64,000 nucleotides of DNA from Fennellomyces sp. T-0311. Lineage: Eukaryota; Mucoromycota; Mucoromycetes; Mucorales; Lichtheimiaceae. This document shows, in pieces, positions 11,375 through 23,810 of the stretch. Where the stretch lies: assembly GCA_025266875.1 (NCBI GenBank), contig JALLLT010000019.1:124001-188000 (forward strand), written 5' to 3'. A model generated the notes under the pieces. That model was not told where the DNA came from and made no database searches. It saw nothing but the letters and a program-made list of their open reading frames with translations. The translations under genes and the position numbers were made by a program. How positions within the stretch are numbered: the first letter of the stretch is position 1; each line of letters opens with the position of its first letter.

Positions 11375-14300
11375 CTAGTTGTATAACAAGTCGGGATCGA
11401 AGATGAGCTGAGACTTATCCGAGGCTGGGTTATGTGGATAGAAGATATACTGTCGCCCGTTATCTGACTCTGCCCGCCCAGCAGGAGAAACGATTGACTT
11501 AATGTCAACAACCATTGGTTTTGTTTGAGTAGAGGCTGTCTTGTAAGGCCATATATCACTCATTCGGATCCGAACTGTATTGACAACTGCAAGCAGTGCC
11601 TGGTCATCTCCTCGCTTATGACGGAAAAAGCATAAAATGTCACCGAAATAAGTAACATACTGCATGTCCTTTCTCTTTGATCTGCTTCGATCTGTGTTGA
11701 GCTTCACCCATAAGCGAACGAAAGAGTTGTTTTGTGACCTGTGGGCATTCTCTCTACCAAAAGTGCTTCCCCAAATATTATTATCCACCCAGCATCGACT
11801 TGCAACTCGGATCGATTCCGTACGCGCCACGGTGACATTTCTGTAAGTGCCTAAACGATTTGCCCAGTAGAATACAAGGGCATTTTCGATACCTAATTGG
11901 CCAATCGTTTTTTCATCGTAAGGGCCCCAGAGTTCTCCCAGATCGGGATCCAGCAACGTTATTACATCCGGCGTTCGTCGTGGTTTAGCAGCAGGTTCGT
12001 TTCGTTTAGCATATCTGATAGCAGCCAGAGCAACAACCACATTTTGTGAATTGGCCACAGGATCCTTCTTTGACGTGATATTTCGCTTGATCTCGCCTAT
12101 TGTCCTTTCCATTGCAAACGCTGCATATACAGGCAGAGGTCCCATGAACTGGATTACCTTAGACAAGTGTAAGAGATAATGTTGAGATATAGTGAAGACC
12201 TTAACGCTGATTTTTTCTTCATCATGGAACTTCAAGAGAGAGCGCAACCAGATCAAAGAATGCTTCTTGATGTCCTTGATGTCTTCTCCAGTAACCTTTC
12301 GACGGCACGCAAGGTTGTACAGGGTTACCAGGGATATCACCGCATTTTTCGCTTCAATATCGTGGATGTGTTCCAACACCAGTGTCGGTACGATATAACG
12401 CATAAAGTAGATCCATTCCACTGCTTTAAAAAAGCCAGCCTTCTTTGAAATGTTACCACAAATACCTGCGAATTCACTAGGAACTAATGACTTGGATCTT
12501 TCCATCGAAATACCAATCTTTGACAGTGTAGCAGGCGGTAAGTAGAATGGGTTGTTGGCCTTCCCGAATCTCCCATTAAGAAGTTTGTAGAACTGCCGTC
12601 CAATTCCTGGGCCAAGAAGGTGCATCAGATCAATAGGGTAGAAGAAAGGGCTATGGAACGATGGAAGCATAGCCAAGATGGATCCTCTGATGTCCTTTTC
12701 TGCTATCGTTGCTGTTGCCTCAGCTTCAACAGAACCGTCGTCTGTCACCGACATTTCAGTACCCGAATCATCAAGATCTGATTCTTCTGATTCAGGCTGC
12801 TCTGAAATATGAGGTTGTTCAGACGGATCAGCTTTTGGGCAGAAGGTTTGGTTTGCTCGTAAAGGAGACATAGATGCGCCTTCGGGTGGAGGCATGAATA
12901 CCATCCGGTTTTCCCTTCTTTCGCCGTAAACTTCGCAAAATCTGCATCCATAATGTGCCATGTGTCCTCTATGTCCACACATCTTCGCCACTGCTGGTAT
13001 ATCACCGCCAGCAAACAAAAGAATCGCCTTAAATCCGATTTCCTTGTTATCGTTGGTCTTGACAGACATTCCTTGTGTGCCTAGTGTAGTTAGCTCATCA
13101 ATGACCGGTGACAGAAAGCTGAACAAATCCTTCGGCTGCTGTAATCCAGGTACTACACACGTTTGGAGCATGTACTTGTTTTCATATCGAATGGATGGAG
13201 GAAGGTTGAAGATGATAAAATGAACGATCGTCATGGACCGTCCTCCGTTCTTGAATGGATTGAATCCGTCAGTGTACATGCCCAGATGAATCGTGTTGTT
13301 ATCAGTGCGTTGGTAGCGTTGAAGCAGCTTGAAGGCTTCTCCATCGAAGATGTCTGCCTTCGCTTCTTCATTGCTTGGCACGCCTGAGATGAAATGCTTT
13401 CTCACTTCCTGATCGTTCAACATGAGTGCGAGCTGTTTCGCCAAGGACAAGTACTTCATCTTCTGCTGCGGCTCCAAGCGGGTTTTGTCTTTGAAGCGGT
13501 CTTTTTTACAGTGCAAGCACTGTTCATCCGGATCGCAACGAGGTTTGGTAAACAGCATACATCCGTCGGGACACATATCATAGACTTCTGGCTGGAGGGG
13601 GTACTGCTTCAACAAAGACTCCTTCGCCTTGTAATTGCTTGGCAGTGCTGGAAGATAGCCATGGATGTACTCATTGAAACGATCAGTCATCTTTTCCATA
13701 AAGCGGCGAGGAACCTTGTACTCTAAACCAAGTTGATATAGGTCAGTGGAGAGTGCTACATTTTTTTCGATCGTCAGCTTCACGCGTGAGGAAAAATCGA
13801 ATGTTGTATTCAGATTCGTATTGGCGGCGGTCGAGAATGGAGGGGTACCGAGGACGCACCAGTGATTCCCAATCCCGGTGTATCATCATATCCATCGGTG
13901 TCCGATAAGGAGCCCTCTTCCGATAAAGTCGCCACCGCCTCCTCCTCGACAGGTGCAGCGAATTCGTCGTCGTCATCTTCATCAATGGCGGGACCGCTCG
14001 CCACAGCATTACCTTGAACAGGTCTTGCGCCCTGTGCTATCTGTGTGTCATCCTCGAGTGGTGGTGATGGTGCTAGTGACACACCCAAGTCCATATCCAC
14101 ATCATCCCCAAGATCGTACATCTGTTCAGTGGGAAGTGCAGTATCTCTTCCAGCATTGATGGATACATCGCGTTGCGCTTCCTATTGGCAACCTTAGCGC
14201 TTCTGTGGCAAGGAGCGGAAAACATGGTGATCTTACATTAGAAACACTGATGCTGTGAACCCTGGAATCGATTTCCTCGTAGATGCGTCTGGCCATCACG

Positions 14301-14398
14301 TCGCCACATTCTTCTAAATGCTGCGCTTTCGGTGTGGTTTGATTGTTGAACCAGGTACCGCAGAAATCGCAATGGTATTCGAAATTTTTTGAAGACAT
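11375..14398 (-). CDS. tnp2-family (CACTA) transposase
   Basis: Exons 14398-14237, 14181-13849 and 13777-11375 encode 965 aa. The first exon has a C2HC zinc-finger pattern (Cys10, Cys13, His27, Cys31), and the second is highly acidic. The large exon has the tnp2 signatures: a YDMCPDGCMLF...CLHCKKDRF zinc-ribbon-like segment, then MYTDGFNPFKNGG, then IIFNLPPSIRY, then LLFAGGDIPAVAKMCGHRGH followed by YGCRFC. The Asp residues in YTDGF and AGGDIPA are the expected acidic catalytic positions of the RNase H-like core. The frame is open to a normal stop, so the enzyme may be active. The third intron boundary (GTACCC donor, GTGAAG acceptor) is the least certain: the large exon could start a few codons earlier. 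Confidence 0.85.
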
Positions 14399-14540
14399 GG
14401 CTGAAAAAAGGTTCAGGTGATGTGCCTGAGTGTTGAGTTTATGTTTAAAAAAGCGCACAGTTTGTGTGCAGTAAATGTTCAAAAAGCACACATTTTCTGC
14501 ACATTGAACACAACTAGCACACTTTTGGAAGTTTTTGCAC

Positions 14541-14557
14541 AAATTTTTCCCATGGTG
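14541..14557 (-). repeat. Right terminal inverted repeat of the CACTA-like element
   Basis: AAATTTTTCCCATGGTG is the reverse complement of the left terminus with one additional A in the A-run. The following A-rich sequence (14558 onward) resumes what was probably the HET B 3' UTR. Confidence 0.85.
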
Positions 14558-15484
14558 ATAAAAAAAGAAACTTGCAGCAGCTTTCATAAATCCGTAGCAC
14601 TTCCATTTCATATAGCGCGATACTGCTTGTCGGCCATCCTGAAACGTGTCCAGTTCATCCAAAAAGCATCCTCAAACACTTGCCAGTTATGTAGGAGTGC
14701 GAAACTATAGTTGAAAAGTTATATATTCAATGATATAGATGATAACTATGTTATTGCTGGAAATTTTATGCCGTTGTACGTATCCACCCTTTATCCATTG
14801 TCCATGCAATTCTTACATGACTTGCCGCACACTGCTTCTTCATACAATTTGTTCAACTTTTTGTTCGACTTTTTATTTAATATTTTGTTTAACATTTTGT
14901 TCAATTATTGGATTTCACTTTGTTGCGAAGAACGCGCACATCACTTTTTCCCACGCGGCAGTCGTCTAATCCTCTGTATAGCGTCCAAAATCTACTACGT
15001 AGGCATATATCCATTTTGATTGCACCAAAGCTTCCAGCTACGTATACATTTCTAAGTACTCCAGGTACAGTAACACGTTCATAGAGTGGACTCTGCGCTT
15101 GAACTCCAAACTTGTATTGGACATGGCTTCCGGTGGGAAAAACAAAAAAGTGCTACAACGAGACCCATCGTGATGTATGTGAGCCACCAAAGTAAGTTTC
15201 TACACACCATTAAATTTCTGTGCTTGTTTACGATATGAGTCATAATTTGAGGAATTTTCGGTCAATGATGGAAAGTTGCAGAAGCTGCTAAGCCCGTTAC
15301 CATAATGAGCAAAATAGGGACTATAGATCAAGTGGACAGAAGAAGTTGATAGAGTGTGATTAAAAGGCAAACCGCGCGTCAGACCACTTTGGCAAGTTGA
15401 CGTGGGCAAAGGTAAGGGGGCGTTTGCGCATTATTACGACGACTTTCCTAATTTATCCAGTATGTGCGACACAGCTTGAGCAAA
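14558..15484. other. Intergenic with T-rich degenerate repeat
   Basis: No gene recognised. Around 14846-14908 a TTTTTGTTCGAC/TTTTGTTTAAC/TTTTGTTCAAT motif recurs at about 15-bp spacing, a small degenerate repeat. The first part is likely the displaced downstream region of HET gene B. Confidence 0.45.
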
Positions 15485-15492
15485 TATAAAAA
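15485..15492 (+). promoter_or_regulatory. TATA box of the MAPEG gene
   Basis: TATAAAAA lies 56 bp upstream of the ATG at 15541. Confidence 0.55.
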
Positions 15493-15540
15493 GATCCCTC
15501 TTCACTTACTGTACAATTCTTTACACACATACATAACACA

Positions 15541-16091
15541 ATGGTCGACATCACAATTCCCTCTGACTATGGCTACGTAAGTGTATCCCCGGAGTAGTAA
15601 TCTGTTGCTTAGCAGAAAAAAATACCGATAGGTCGTCACAGTAGCGATCCTTTCGGTGATCCAGCTTAGTGCCATGGGTATTTCGGTGGGTAGATACCGC
15701 AGACAAGCAGGTGTACCATATCCTTTCGGTAAACACTTTTTTATACGTGCGTAGTTTATGCAACAGACCTAACGCCATGTCCACAGAATACGCTGAAAAG
15801 GCCGAAGCCGATGCAGATTTCAACAAGCATATTTTCAACTGCAAGCAACGGGTACACCAGAACACGCTTGAAGGCTTTCCAGCATTTGCTGTCTTGCTTT
15901 TTGTGGGCGGTTTAGAACATCCCATCACGACCGCAGCCGCGGGTGCGTTTTACTTGCTTGGTCGACAAATCTACAGTGCTGGATACTCCACGGGCAATCC
16001 AGCAAAGCGAGAATATGGTATGGTTGGCGTTCTTGGCACACTGGTGATGCTGGGTACTTCTGTCTGCACAGCGTACAGTCTCTTGTCTTGA
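15541..16091 (+). CDS. Microsomal glutathione S-transferase 3-like (MAPEG) protein
   Basis: Three exons, 15541-15576, 15632-15728 and 15787-16091, encode 145 aa, the usual MGST3 length. The MAPEG core is clear: HIFNCKQRVHQNTLEGFPAF corresponds to the FNC-QRAHQNTLE signature of MGST3, followed by GGLEHP, GRQIYSAGYSTGNPAKRE and a final hydrophobic helix. Four membrane segments are expected in the ER or outer mitochondrial membrane. Family members conjugate glutathione to lipophilic electrophiles and reduce lipid hydroperoxides. Exon 2 supplies the first transmembrane helix, which explains why the frame beginning at 15669 alone would be N-terminally incomplete. Only 105 bp separate it from RAD54 downstream. 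Confidence 0.9.
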
Positions 16092-16196
16092 AAAATAAAA
16101 CTGGGGAGCGCGATTGTCGCGTTTTGGAATCGAATTTAAAAGGGAATTCAATTCGCGTGCTGCGCATAATTGTTATCTTTTTTTTTCACTCGAACA

Positions 16197-19100
16197 ATGT
16201 ATCTAAAGAAACCAAAGTCGCTCATTTTACAACAGAAAAAAGAACAAGAGCAGGAGACTGCAAAGCGATTTCCCAAACGGAAACGGCAGGTGACCAGTTA
16301 CGCACTTCAAGATGGGGGTGATCACAGCGATGATTCCGATTTCGGCGACGACGGGATCAAAAAACGACGCACTTTGCACGATCTATCCAATGCACCGCCC
16401 CTCAAAAATGCAATGACTCGGATAAACAAGGGCTACGATGCCAAGGCAGTCTTGACGAGAAAATTCAAAGTGCCGTTGGCACCAGGGAACACAATGGTCA
16501 ATGATTCGTTTGGAATGCGACGAACACTTGGTATGCGACGGAGACCAGGCACAATGAACCGCTTGCTATACGATCCCAATGCGGAGGATGTGATCGTGCT
16601 TTGGGATCCCAAGGAAGAAGAAGAAGAGCAGAAAAAGGAAGAACCGTTGGTGCTGCCTCCGCAACCTACGAAACGAAGAGAAAAGTCGTTGCCAGAGATC
16701 TTGGGGCTCAAGAAGGAAGAGAGCAAAAAAGCCCCTGTGATGCTGGATCCGGTGCTTACCCGGCGATTGCGACCGCATCAGCTGGAAGGATTGAAGTTCT
16801 TGTATCGATGCACAACCGGAAAGGTCCATAAGGATGCATTTGGGTATGTGTTGTGTTACCGTGTCATGGTTGGAATCTAACCCGTTCCCTATTAGCTGTA
16901 TCATGGCGGATGAGATGGGTTTGGGAAAGACAGTAAGTGCCTTGAACGGACGATTGTGTCGGGTGTTGATACGATGCATGTAATAGTTGCAATGTATTTC
17001 CCTTGTTTGGACTCTGTTGCGACAATCGGGCGAGATGGGTAAGTCCACCATACAAAAAGCTATCGTCACTTGCCCCTCAAGTCTTGTGCGCAACTGGGCA
17101 AACGAGTTCAGTAAGTGTTTGGTCTTTCGATTCCCGTTGCGTGGTGACTGACCGTGGTGATAGCCAAATGGCTCGGCGAGAACCGTATTCGTCCTTTGTG
17201 CATCGACAATGTCGGCAGCAAAGAAAAGATCACCCAAGTCAAGCGATGGGCTGCTGCTCAAGGACAGGTCGTCAATCAGGGTAACCATTGGCTGTTGTTC
17301 ATCTCGATCCAATGCAGGATTTATTGACGTTTCTGTTTCCATAGTACTGATTGTTTCCTACGAAACGTTGAGATCATATACCAAATACTTGAAGAACGCC
17401 GATATTGGATTATTGTTATGCGACGAAGGTCATCGTCTCAAGAACGGAAGTAAGTTACACTGTGGTTACACCGAGATCCACCTGTCTGACAGACACAATA
17501 GATTCATTACTATTCCAAGAACTCAACAGCCTGCCTGTAAAACGCCGAGTTATTCTGTCAGGCACACCTATTCAGGTACATATAACCCCTGAATACAATG
17601 GCACTTGTGCTGATACCGAAGAAATAACACGTTAGAACGATTTGAGTGAATACTATTCGCTTTTTGACTTTGCCAATCCGGAATTATTGGGCACACCCAG
17701 CGAGTTTCGACGAAACTTTGAAAACCCCATCCTGCGCGGACGAGACGCTGATGCGTCCGAAAAAGAACGGCAAATTAGCGATGAAAAAGTAGCTGAATTC
17801 TGGGCTATTGTTTCCAAATTCACCATCCGCCGCACAAACGATATCCTAAACAAATACCGTAAGCTTTTATCGACTCGAGCTAAAGTGGCCAACGAACTGA
17901 TCGATTTGCTAGTGCCGACTAAATACGAACATGTTGTGTTTTGTAAACTTGCACCACTTCAACGGAAACTCTACGATGTGTTCCTTACCAATCCTGAAGT
18001 GAAAAAACTTCTTCGTGGTCAAACAAGTCAGCCACTAAAGGTGACCCATCATAGCAGTCTTTCTTGTTACTAGCTTTGGCTTGCTGACCCAAGCACAATG
18101 TAGGTCATTACTTTGTTAAAAAAGCTGTGCAACCACCCTTCTTTATTGGATTTGCCAACGGAACTAGAAGGTTCTGAAGCGGTGTTGCCAGAGGGATTCC
18201 ATGATACCGGCAGACATGCTACCGTGAACCCTGCATTTTCTGGAAAGTTCATGGTACTTGATCGGTAAGTTTGTCCTAACGAAGGGGAGCGGAGGAGCTA
18301 ATCGCATCTTTATATAAAAAAAAAGCATGCTGCAACAGGTGAGCAGGGACCACAAGGAAAAGAATGACAAGATTGTTATCGTTAGCAACTATACGCAAAC
18401 GCTTGATCTTATCCAAACCCACTGCCGGCGAAAACAGTACGGTGTGCTGCGATTGGATGGAACGATGACGGTTCAAAAGAGACAGAAACTTGTGGACCGA
18501 TTCAATAACCCTGAAGGTGAAGAGTTTGTGTTTCTGCTCAGCAGCAAGGCCGGCGGTTGTGGTCTCAATTTGATCGGTGCCAATCGGTTGATCTTGTTTG
18601 ATCCTGGTAAGTGGCTGTTGTCATCCACAAAGAGCGGTTAACTCAAAAATAATGCCATAGATTGGAACCCGGCTGCCGACCAACAAGCTTTGGCTCGCAT
18701 TTGGCGCGATGGACAAAAGAAGGATTGTAAGTCTTTCACAAATATATACACCACGGGACTGACAGGCCGTGGTACAACAGGCTTCCTCTATCGATTCATT
18801 GCTGCTGGAACGATTGATGAAAAGATTTTCCAACGGCAGTCGCACAAGCAATCCATTTCCAATTGTGTGGTAGACGAGGCCACTGAAACCGAAAGACATT
18901 TCTCCTTGGCGGATATGCGACAACTCTTCCAACTGAATACCGAAAGTGAATGCGAAACTCACGACACTTTCAAGTGTAAACGGTGCATCCGAGGCAAGCA
19001 ATTCCAGAAAGCTGAAACGATGCAATACGGCGATGCAAGCACGTAGGTTTCTTTTCCGGACGCATTAATTCTTACATTGGCGCTCATGACTCTACTTCTT

Positions 19101-19223
19101 TTGTTTTGCAGTTGGGATCATTACGATAAAGATTTGAAGCAGCTGCCTGATCCACTGTTGCGCGAGGAAGCTGGAAAGGGCGTGGTTTCATATGTGTTTG
19201 AGTTCATTTCTCACATGAAATAA
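16197..19223 (+). CDS. RAD54: DNA repair and recombination helicase RAD54
   Basis: Thirteen exons (16197-16843, 16896-16932, 16987-17110, 17164-17280, 17345-17449, 17502-17575, 17636-17858, 17913-18040, 18104-18264, 18326-18606, 18661-18726, 18781-19042, 19112-19223) encode 778 aa. It is a Swi2/Snf2 ATPase of the Rad54 subfamily that works with Rad51 in homologous recombination. Motifs in order: a basic N-terminus, [22 protein letters not shown] (Walker A), [22 protein letters not shown] (Walker B DEGH), [63 protein letters not shown] and [21 protein letters not shown]. The C-terminal SFCVVDE-like region and CKRCIRG zinc-binding segment are typical. Introns 17859-17912 and 18727-18780 are both 54 nt without stops, so unspliced they look like protein; the family alignment shows they are removed. 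Confidence 0.95.
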
Positions 19224-20887
19224 TCGATACGTATAGCATAATGAAGGATGCAACCTATTTCGAAGCATCCAATGTTTCTTTGCATATATAAAAACAGGTT
19301 GCTCCTAAAATGGGCGTACATCAACCCTTGCTTACTTGGAGGAGACAGCCGTGTGAAATGTTTGCTCGGTCGATCGAATATCCAAGTTTGGTATATCCGA
19401 CAAAAGTACCAAGCAACATGAATGTATCTCTCTGCATATTCGGTTTGCTACGTATACCTTGACATTGGGGAACGAAAAACCTTTTTTTTATACTGCAAGG
19501 ATAAAGTTTGAAAATGCAATGGACTGCAGTGTACCCAGAAACAGGCTTTTCTTTTACTGAACGGGATTACAAACATGGGAAAGCCGGACTGTGCAGATTG
19601 CAATTGAAGGCTTTTAATAGATGTAAAATCTCTCCGATATTCGATACCGGATGTGTAAGCCACTCTGTTGCTTACCAAATCCTTATTACTATGGTCACTA
19701 TCGCGTTACCATGGTGATATAATCATCATTGTGCTCTTTTTTTTAAAAAAAAGCTTATTAATCACGTGGGTTCCATGGAGTTCGCTGGTGTATCACTCAC
19801 GTGGCAATTGTGAAAAAAGGAACATTGCGGCTCGTTGATTCTTGGAAAGAAATGGCTGATTTGCCAACATGGATTCATAATGACGAGCAGGTTTGAACAG
19901 GGGTAATGCTTAATTGGGACCTATGAACGAAGACCGACACTGGGATTGGAGCTTATGAAAGCCGTTATCTTTTTTTTTAATACACATCAACTGATTGTAG
20001 ATCCATGTGTCAGGGCTATTATGTCATGTGCGATCGCGTTTGCAAGCTATTTAGCTCACATCATTTATCAAGTGTAGCAGTACAGATGTTCTCGATAATA
20101 TATCAGCTGATTGCAAAAAAAGAGTAACCTGCTTCCTTTTGTTTCACAAGCGCAAAAGGTTTTATTTTGGTTGAGCGTACAAAAGTATTTTTACAGTTTG
20201 GCTTTCCTGGGCCGTGCGTTTTTCCCTCGATCACCTCATGGTGGGTTGAAGCATAAAAGAGCGGACGAAAGCTGGGCAGGCCAGAAAAGAGCATCTGCGT
20301 ATCCAACCAATAAGTGTCAGATTCATTCGCCACACTGGACGGCCAGGCATGCTCTCTCCCCAAAAAAAAACTTTCTTTTTTCATACGTGGATCGTTTCGG
20401 ACATTTTGCAACCTTTTTCTGTGAAACATTTTGCTAGGCTGCACGACATCACAAAAAGTTTTTCCCGGCTGAATGCGCGGCGATTGGGGCTACAGTAGAT
20501 AACCATCACGCACACGCGCGGCTAGTGCTACTTGTTGCAGAAGGAAAACGCACCTGAAAATGGGCTTTTGGCAAAAGAAGGGGAGGCCAAGAGCGAGGAG
20601 TGGGGGCTTTGAAAAATAATGTGTGGATCTTTTTTTGTCTTCCCGACGACAACTGACAATTCGATTGCTTGAACTCTTTCGTATCAACCCGCTTCTCTCT
20701 TTCCTGTTCCCTTTTACGCAGCACACACTTTTACCTTGGCTATATTTTATTTCGCAAATCTGTGCTCTCCACCACTATTTGTCACTATTTTTTCGGCTGA
20801 AAGGAAATCCTTCTCTCTTTTTTTTCGCTGCCTTTTTTTCCATTCTGATCTTTTCTCTCTTTCGCCATCTTTTTGCACTTGAAAAGA
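19224..20887. other. Intergenic, no gene recognised
   Basis: No coding signal with family support on either strand. The last 300 bp are pyrimidine-rich (long T/C tracts from about 20620 to 20880), as expected of a long 5' leader and promoter for the Gln-rich transcription factor that follows. Two open frames of about 110 codons at 20103-20444 overlap on opposite strands and look fortuitous. Confidence 0.55.
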
Positions 20888-23620
20888 ATGGAGACGACGC
20901 AAGCTTCAGATCTTCCGCCATCATCCGATCCTGCCGAAACTGCGCATTCCTTAAACATGGCTGGAGAGATGCTTACTCTTTCACACGTATCTGAATCCGG
21001 GGTGACCTTTTCTGTTCCTGCCGTACCTGTTCCCCAGCAACAACAATACCAAGCATTCAATACACCGCAGGTAACTACGCCAGAAGACGGTCAACCGCTA
21101 TTTCAGCATCAAGCTCTTCAACACCAGCAACAATGTCATACTTTGCCCGGACATCATCCTTCGCTTCAAAATCCCGGTGCGCCGCAACCACCTCAGCAAC
21201 AACAAATGTCCATTGCATTAAATAACGCCATGCAGCCCATTGAACAACATCCTACGCAACCAGAATTAATCAAAGTACCATATCAACAACATCTCATGGC
21301 CATGGCTGCTGCTCAACAAAACAATCAGCAACAGTTCAATCCACCTGCAGCAGCGCTTATCGGTCAACCAGATCGTGTGACTATGGTATCAGCCGATCAT
21401 CATCAAGAAGTTCAACCGCAACAGCTTATGATGAGCATGGCTCAGGGTCAAATTATGCAAAGGGAGATGACGAGTGATCCAGTAAGTTGATCAAATGGCG
21501 TCATCCATCATTATTTTAACAATTTTTTTTTTGGTCTTAGCAACAAATGGTGACGGGGTTGAATCATCCAGTTAATATGTTGCCCCAACAATCATCTCCC
21601 CAGCAACAGGCAACCCAGCAACAACACCAACATATAGCAAATGCAATGGACCATTCAATGGCTACCAATCCTCAAGTAATGGTGTTTAGCGATCAGAATA
21701 TCACGCACAGACCATCGCATGACTATGGACAACCTCCGCATATGGCTATGCAGAATCAACAGCAAAATCAAATGATTCAAGATATCTTGTTTGGTCAGCA
21801 ACAGCCACAGTCGCAGGAGCAAGTCATGGCAGTGGCTGCGGCTGCGGCTGCTCAACAAGCAATGGCTCAGGAAATTGCGAGATCACGTCAACAGCAACAA
21901 CCGCAACAACAACAACAATTTACCACAGCGGGTATTCCACAAACTATGGTGCATGAAATGGCAAGAAATGATAATATACCAGCCAACGTGATCATGTTGC
22001 AGCGTCCTGACCAATTGGGCATGCGTCAACAGCAACAGCAACAGCAGCAACAGCAGCAACAGCAGCAACAGCAGCAACAGCAACAACAACAACAACAGTA
22101 CTCTGCACCACAACAGATCGTATTTGCCAACGAGCAACAGATACACCAAGAGCAATTGCAGGACGCATTTTCACATGAAAAGGTATAAAAAGAGCATTCT
22201 TTACTTTATCTGGCGATCAAAACGTGATAAGCTGATGAGTAAAGATAAAGCAACAGGCATATTCCGCGGCAATGTTGCAACAACAACAGCAGCAAGCGAT
22301 GCAAGGATCTGATGTGGTCATGGAAGATAACCATGGTGATAGTCGTCGCAGCTCTGTCCACCAAATGAAACAAATGACGAACCCATCGCCGCCATCAGCG
22401 AATGAAATGACACTCCAATTCCAATCGACTCCGGCTTTATCCGAATCGATAGCTCAAAAAGCGGACGTGTCTGCAAAGGAATTCGAAGGAATGTCACGGG
22501 AACAATTGATTGCGCGACTAATGACGTTGGAGCAAGAAAAACGAAAAGCAGAACAACAAAACAACCATCCTGTTGATGTTGTTGAAGTCAAGTCTGAAAC
22601 AAGCACCAACGTGGATGAAGAAGATGAGGATGGACCCTCAACGCCACCCGATAGTCATCGAACGGATGCCAATACTGAACGAACAGCCGAAAGTAATGCA
22701 GAAGGCGATGAACTGGATGAGGAGGATGAAGATGAGGAGGCCGAGGCGGAAAATCAAGATCAAGCTGCGCCAGAACCTATGCAATGTTTGTGGAAAGATT
22801 GTGGTCAAATGTGTGATGGTATGCAAAAGCTTATCGCTCACATTAGCGATAATCACGTTGGAAGTGGCAAGGTTGGTTTTCCGTTGATTTTGTCAAACAC
22901 GATGTATGTTTTTGCTAACCCCATTTGTTAGCCTACATATCGCTGTGAATGGGAGGGGTGTCCACGAAATCAAAAACCATTTACCAAACGTCATAAAATG
23001 TATAACCATCTTCGAACGCATACCGGCGAACGTCCATTCGTTTGCCCCAAAGCAGGTAAATAAGGACATGTGGCTTGACTGGTGTGGGTGTGAATTAATT
23101 CATGGTATAACAAGGCTGCGGAAAGCGGTTCTCAAGGCCGGATTCGCTGACGACGCATATTAAAACACATTCCAATGTGAGACCGTACATATGCCCTGTG
23201 AAGGGATGTCAAAAGGCCTACTACCATTCACGATCATTGAAGAAACACGAGAAAACGCACGAAAGCACGATCAGTGCGCCGTCTATTCCTTATCCCAGCA
23301 CACAGCCTTACACCTACGCGGGACAGGTGCCCGTGGACTTTTTACATAATGTACCTATGCAGATGCAGCAACATATGATAGATTCACAACATCAGCAACA
23401 ACAGCATATCCCTCCTCCTTCGCTTCAACCGTCTCCGCAGCCCACGTCGCCACCGCAACCTATTGCGTACACTGCCGCCCCGCAGACAACCTTTGAGCCG
23501 GTGATGATGGATACCAGTGTATCAACCACGACACACCAGCCGCAAAACTTTCCAATGGTGATGGATCCATCAGCCTATGCAACAGATGGGGAACGATTTG
23601 ATGGGTTTGGAGGAGTATGA
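20888..23620 (+). CDS. Gln-rich C2H2 zinc-finger transcription factor
   Basis: Exons 20888-21481, 21541-22182, 22251-22871, 22932-23055 and 23115-23620 encode 828 aa. The first 460 residues are extremely Gln-rich, with a run of 24 Gln at 22027-22098, and act most likely as an activation region. An acidic stretch (LDEEDEDEEAEAE) precedes four C2H2 fingers: C-W-KDC...HISDNH, CEWEGC...HLRTH, C-KAGCGKRFSRPDSLTTHIKTH and C-VKGCQKAYYHSRSLKKHEKTH, with TGERP and SNVRP linkers. The fingers are split across exons 3-5, so no single reading frame shows them all. A Gln/Pro-rich tail follows. Spacing of the first two fingers recalls GLI/ZIC/PacC-type tandem fingers, but I cannot assign an ortholog. The start is the ATG at 20888; in-frame sequence before it has no ATG. 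Confidence 0.88.
22027..22098 (+). repeat. CAR trinucleotide repeat coding polyglutamine
   Basis: Twenty-four consecutive CAG/CAA codons with a partly regular CAG-CAA alternation. It probably varies in length between strains. Confidence 0.9.
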
Positions 23621-23742
23621 CATTCTACCTGAACTTTCATCTTATGTATATTTCTTTTTTCTTCTATATGGGTTTTACCACTACTTTTTTTTATCTCACT
23701 GGTATTCCCTGGTGGAAAGATCCCAGTGAGAGGGTAGAGAGA

Positions 23743-23810
23743 GCACACATGCACACACGCACACATACACACACACACAAATACACACAACACACACACA
23801 CACACACACC
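23743..23810 (+). repeat. CA dinucleotide microsatellite in the 3' UTR of the zinc-finger gene
   Basis: An interrupted (CA)n tract of about 68 bp starts some 120 bp after the stop codon. The purine/pyrimidine alternation is capable of Z-DNA, and it is a likely length polymorphism. Confidence 0.9.

Larger units (their letters stand above)
9279..14557 (-). mobile_element. CACTA/EnSpm-like DNA transposon
   Basis: The element is bounded by inverted termini reading CACCATGGGAAAATTT (9279-9294) and its complement (14541-14557, one extra A). AT dinucleotides on both outer sides could be a 2-bp target duplication. Both ends carry subterminal GCACACTTTTTGAACA-type motifs. It contains a tnp2-type transposase (11375-14398) and a second gene (9901-11107) in the same orientation, matching the two-gene plan of En/Spm-type elements. 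Both genes have full reading frames after splicing, so the copy may be autonomous. Typical family termini are CACTA; here the fourth base differs (CACCA). Insertion is immediately downstream of HET gene B. Confidence 0.85.

Noticed and set aside
20103..20444. Overlapping open frames of about 110 codons on both strands
   Set aside because: No motif, no intron structure, and mirror-image coding suggests chance.
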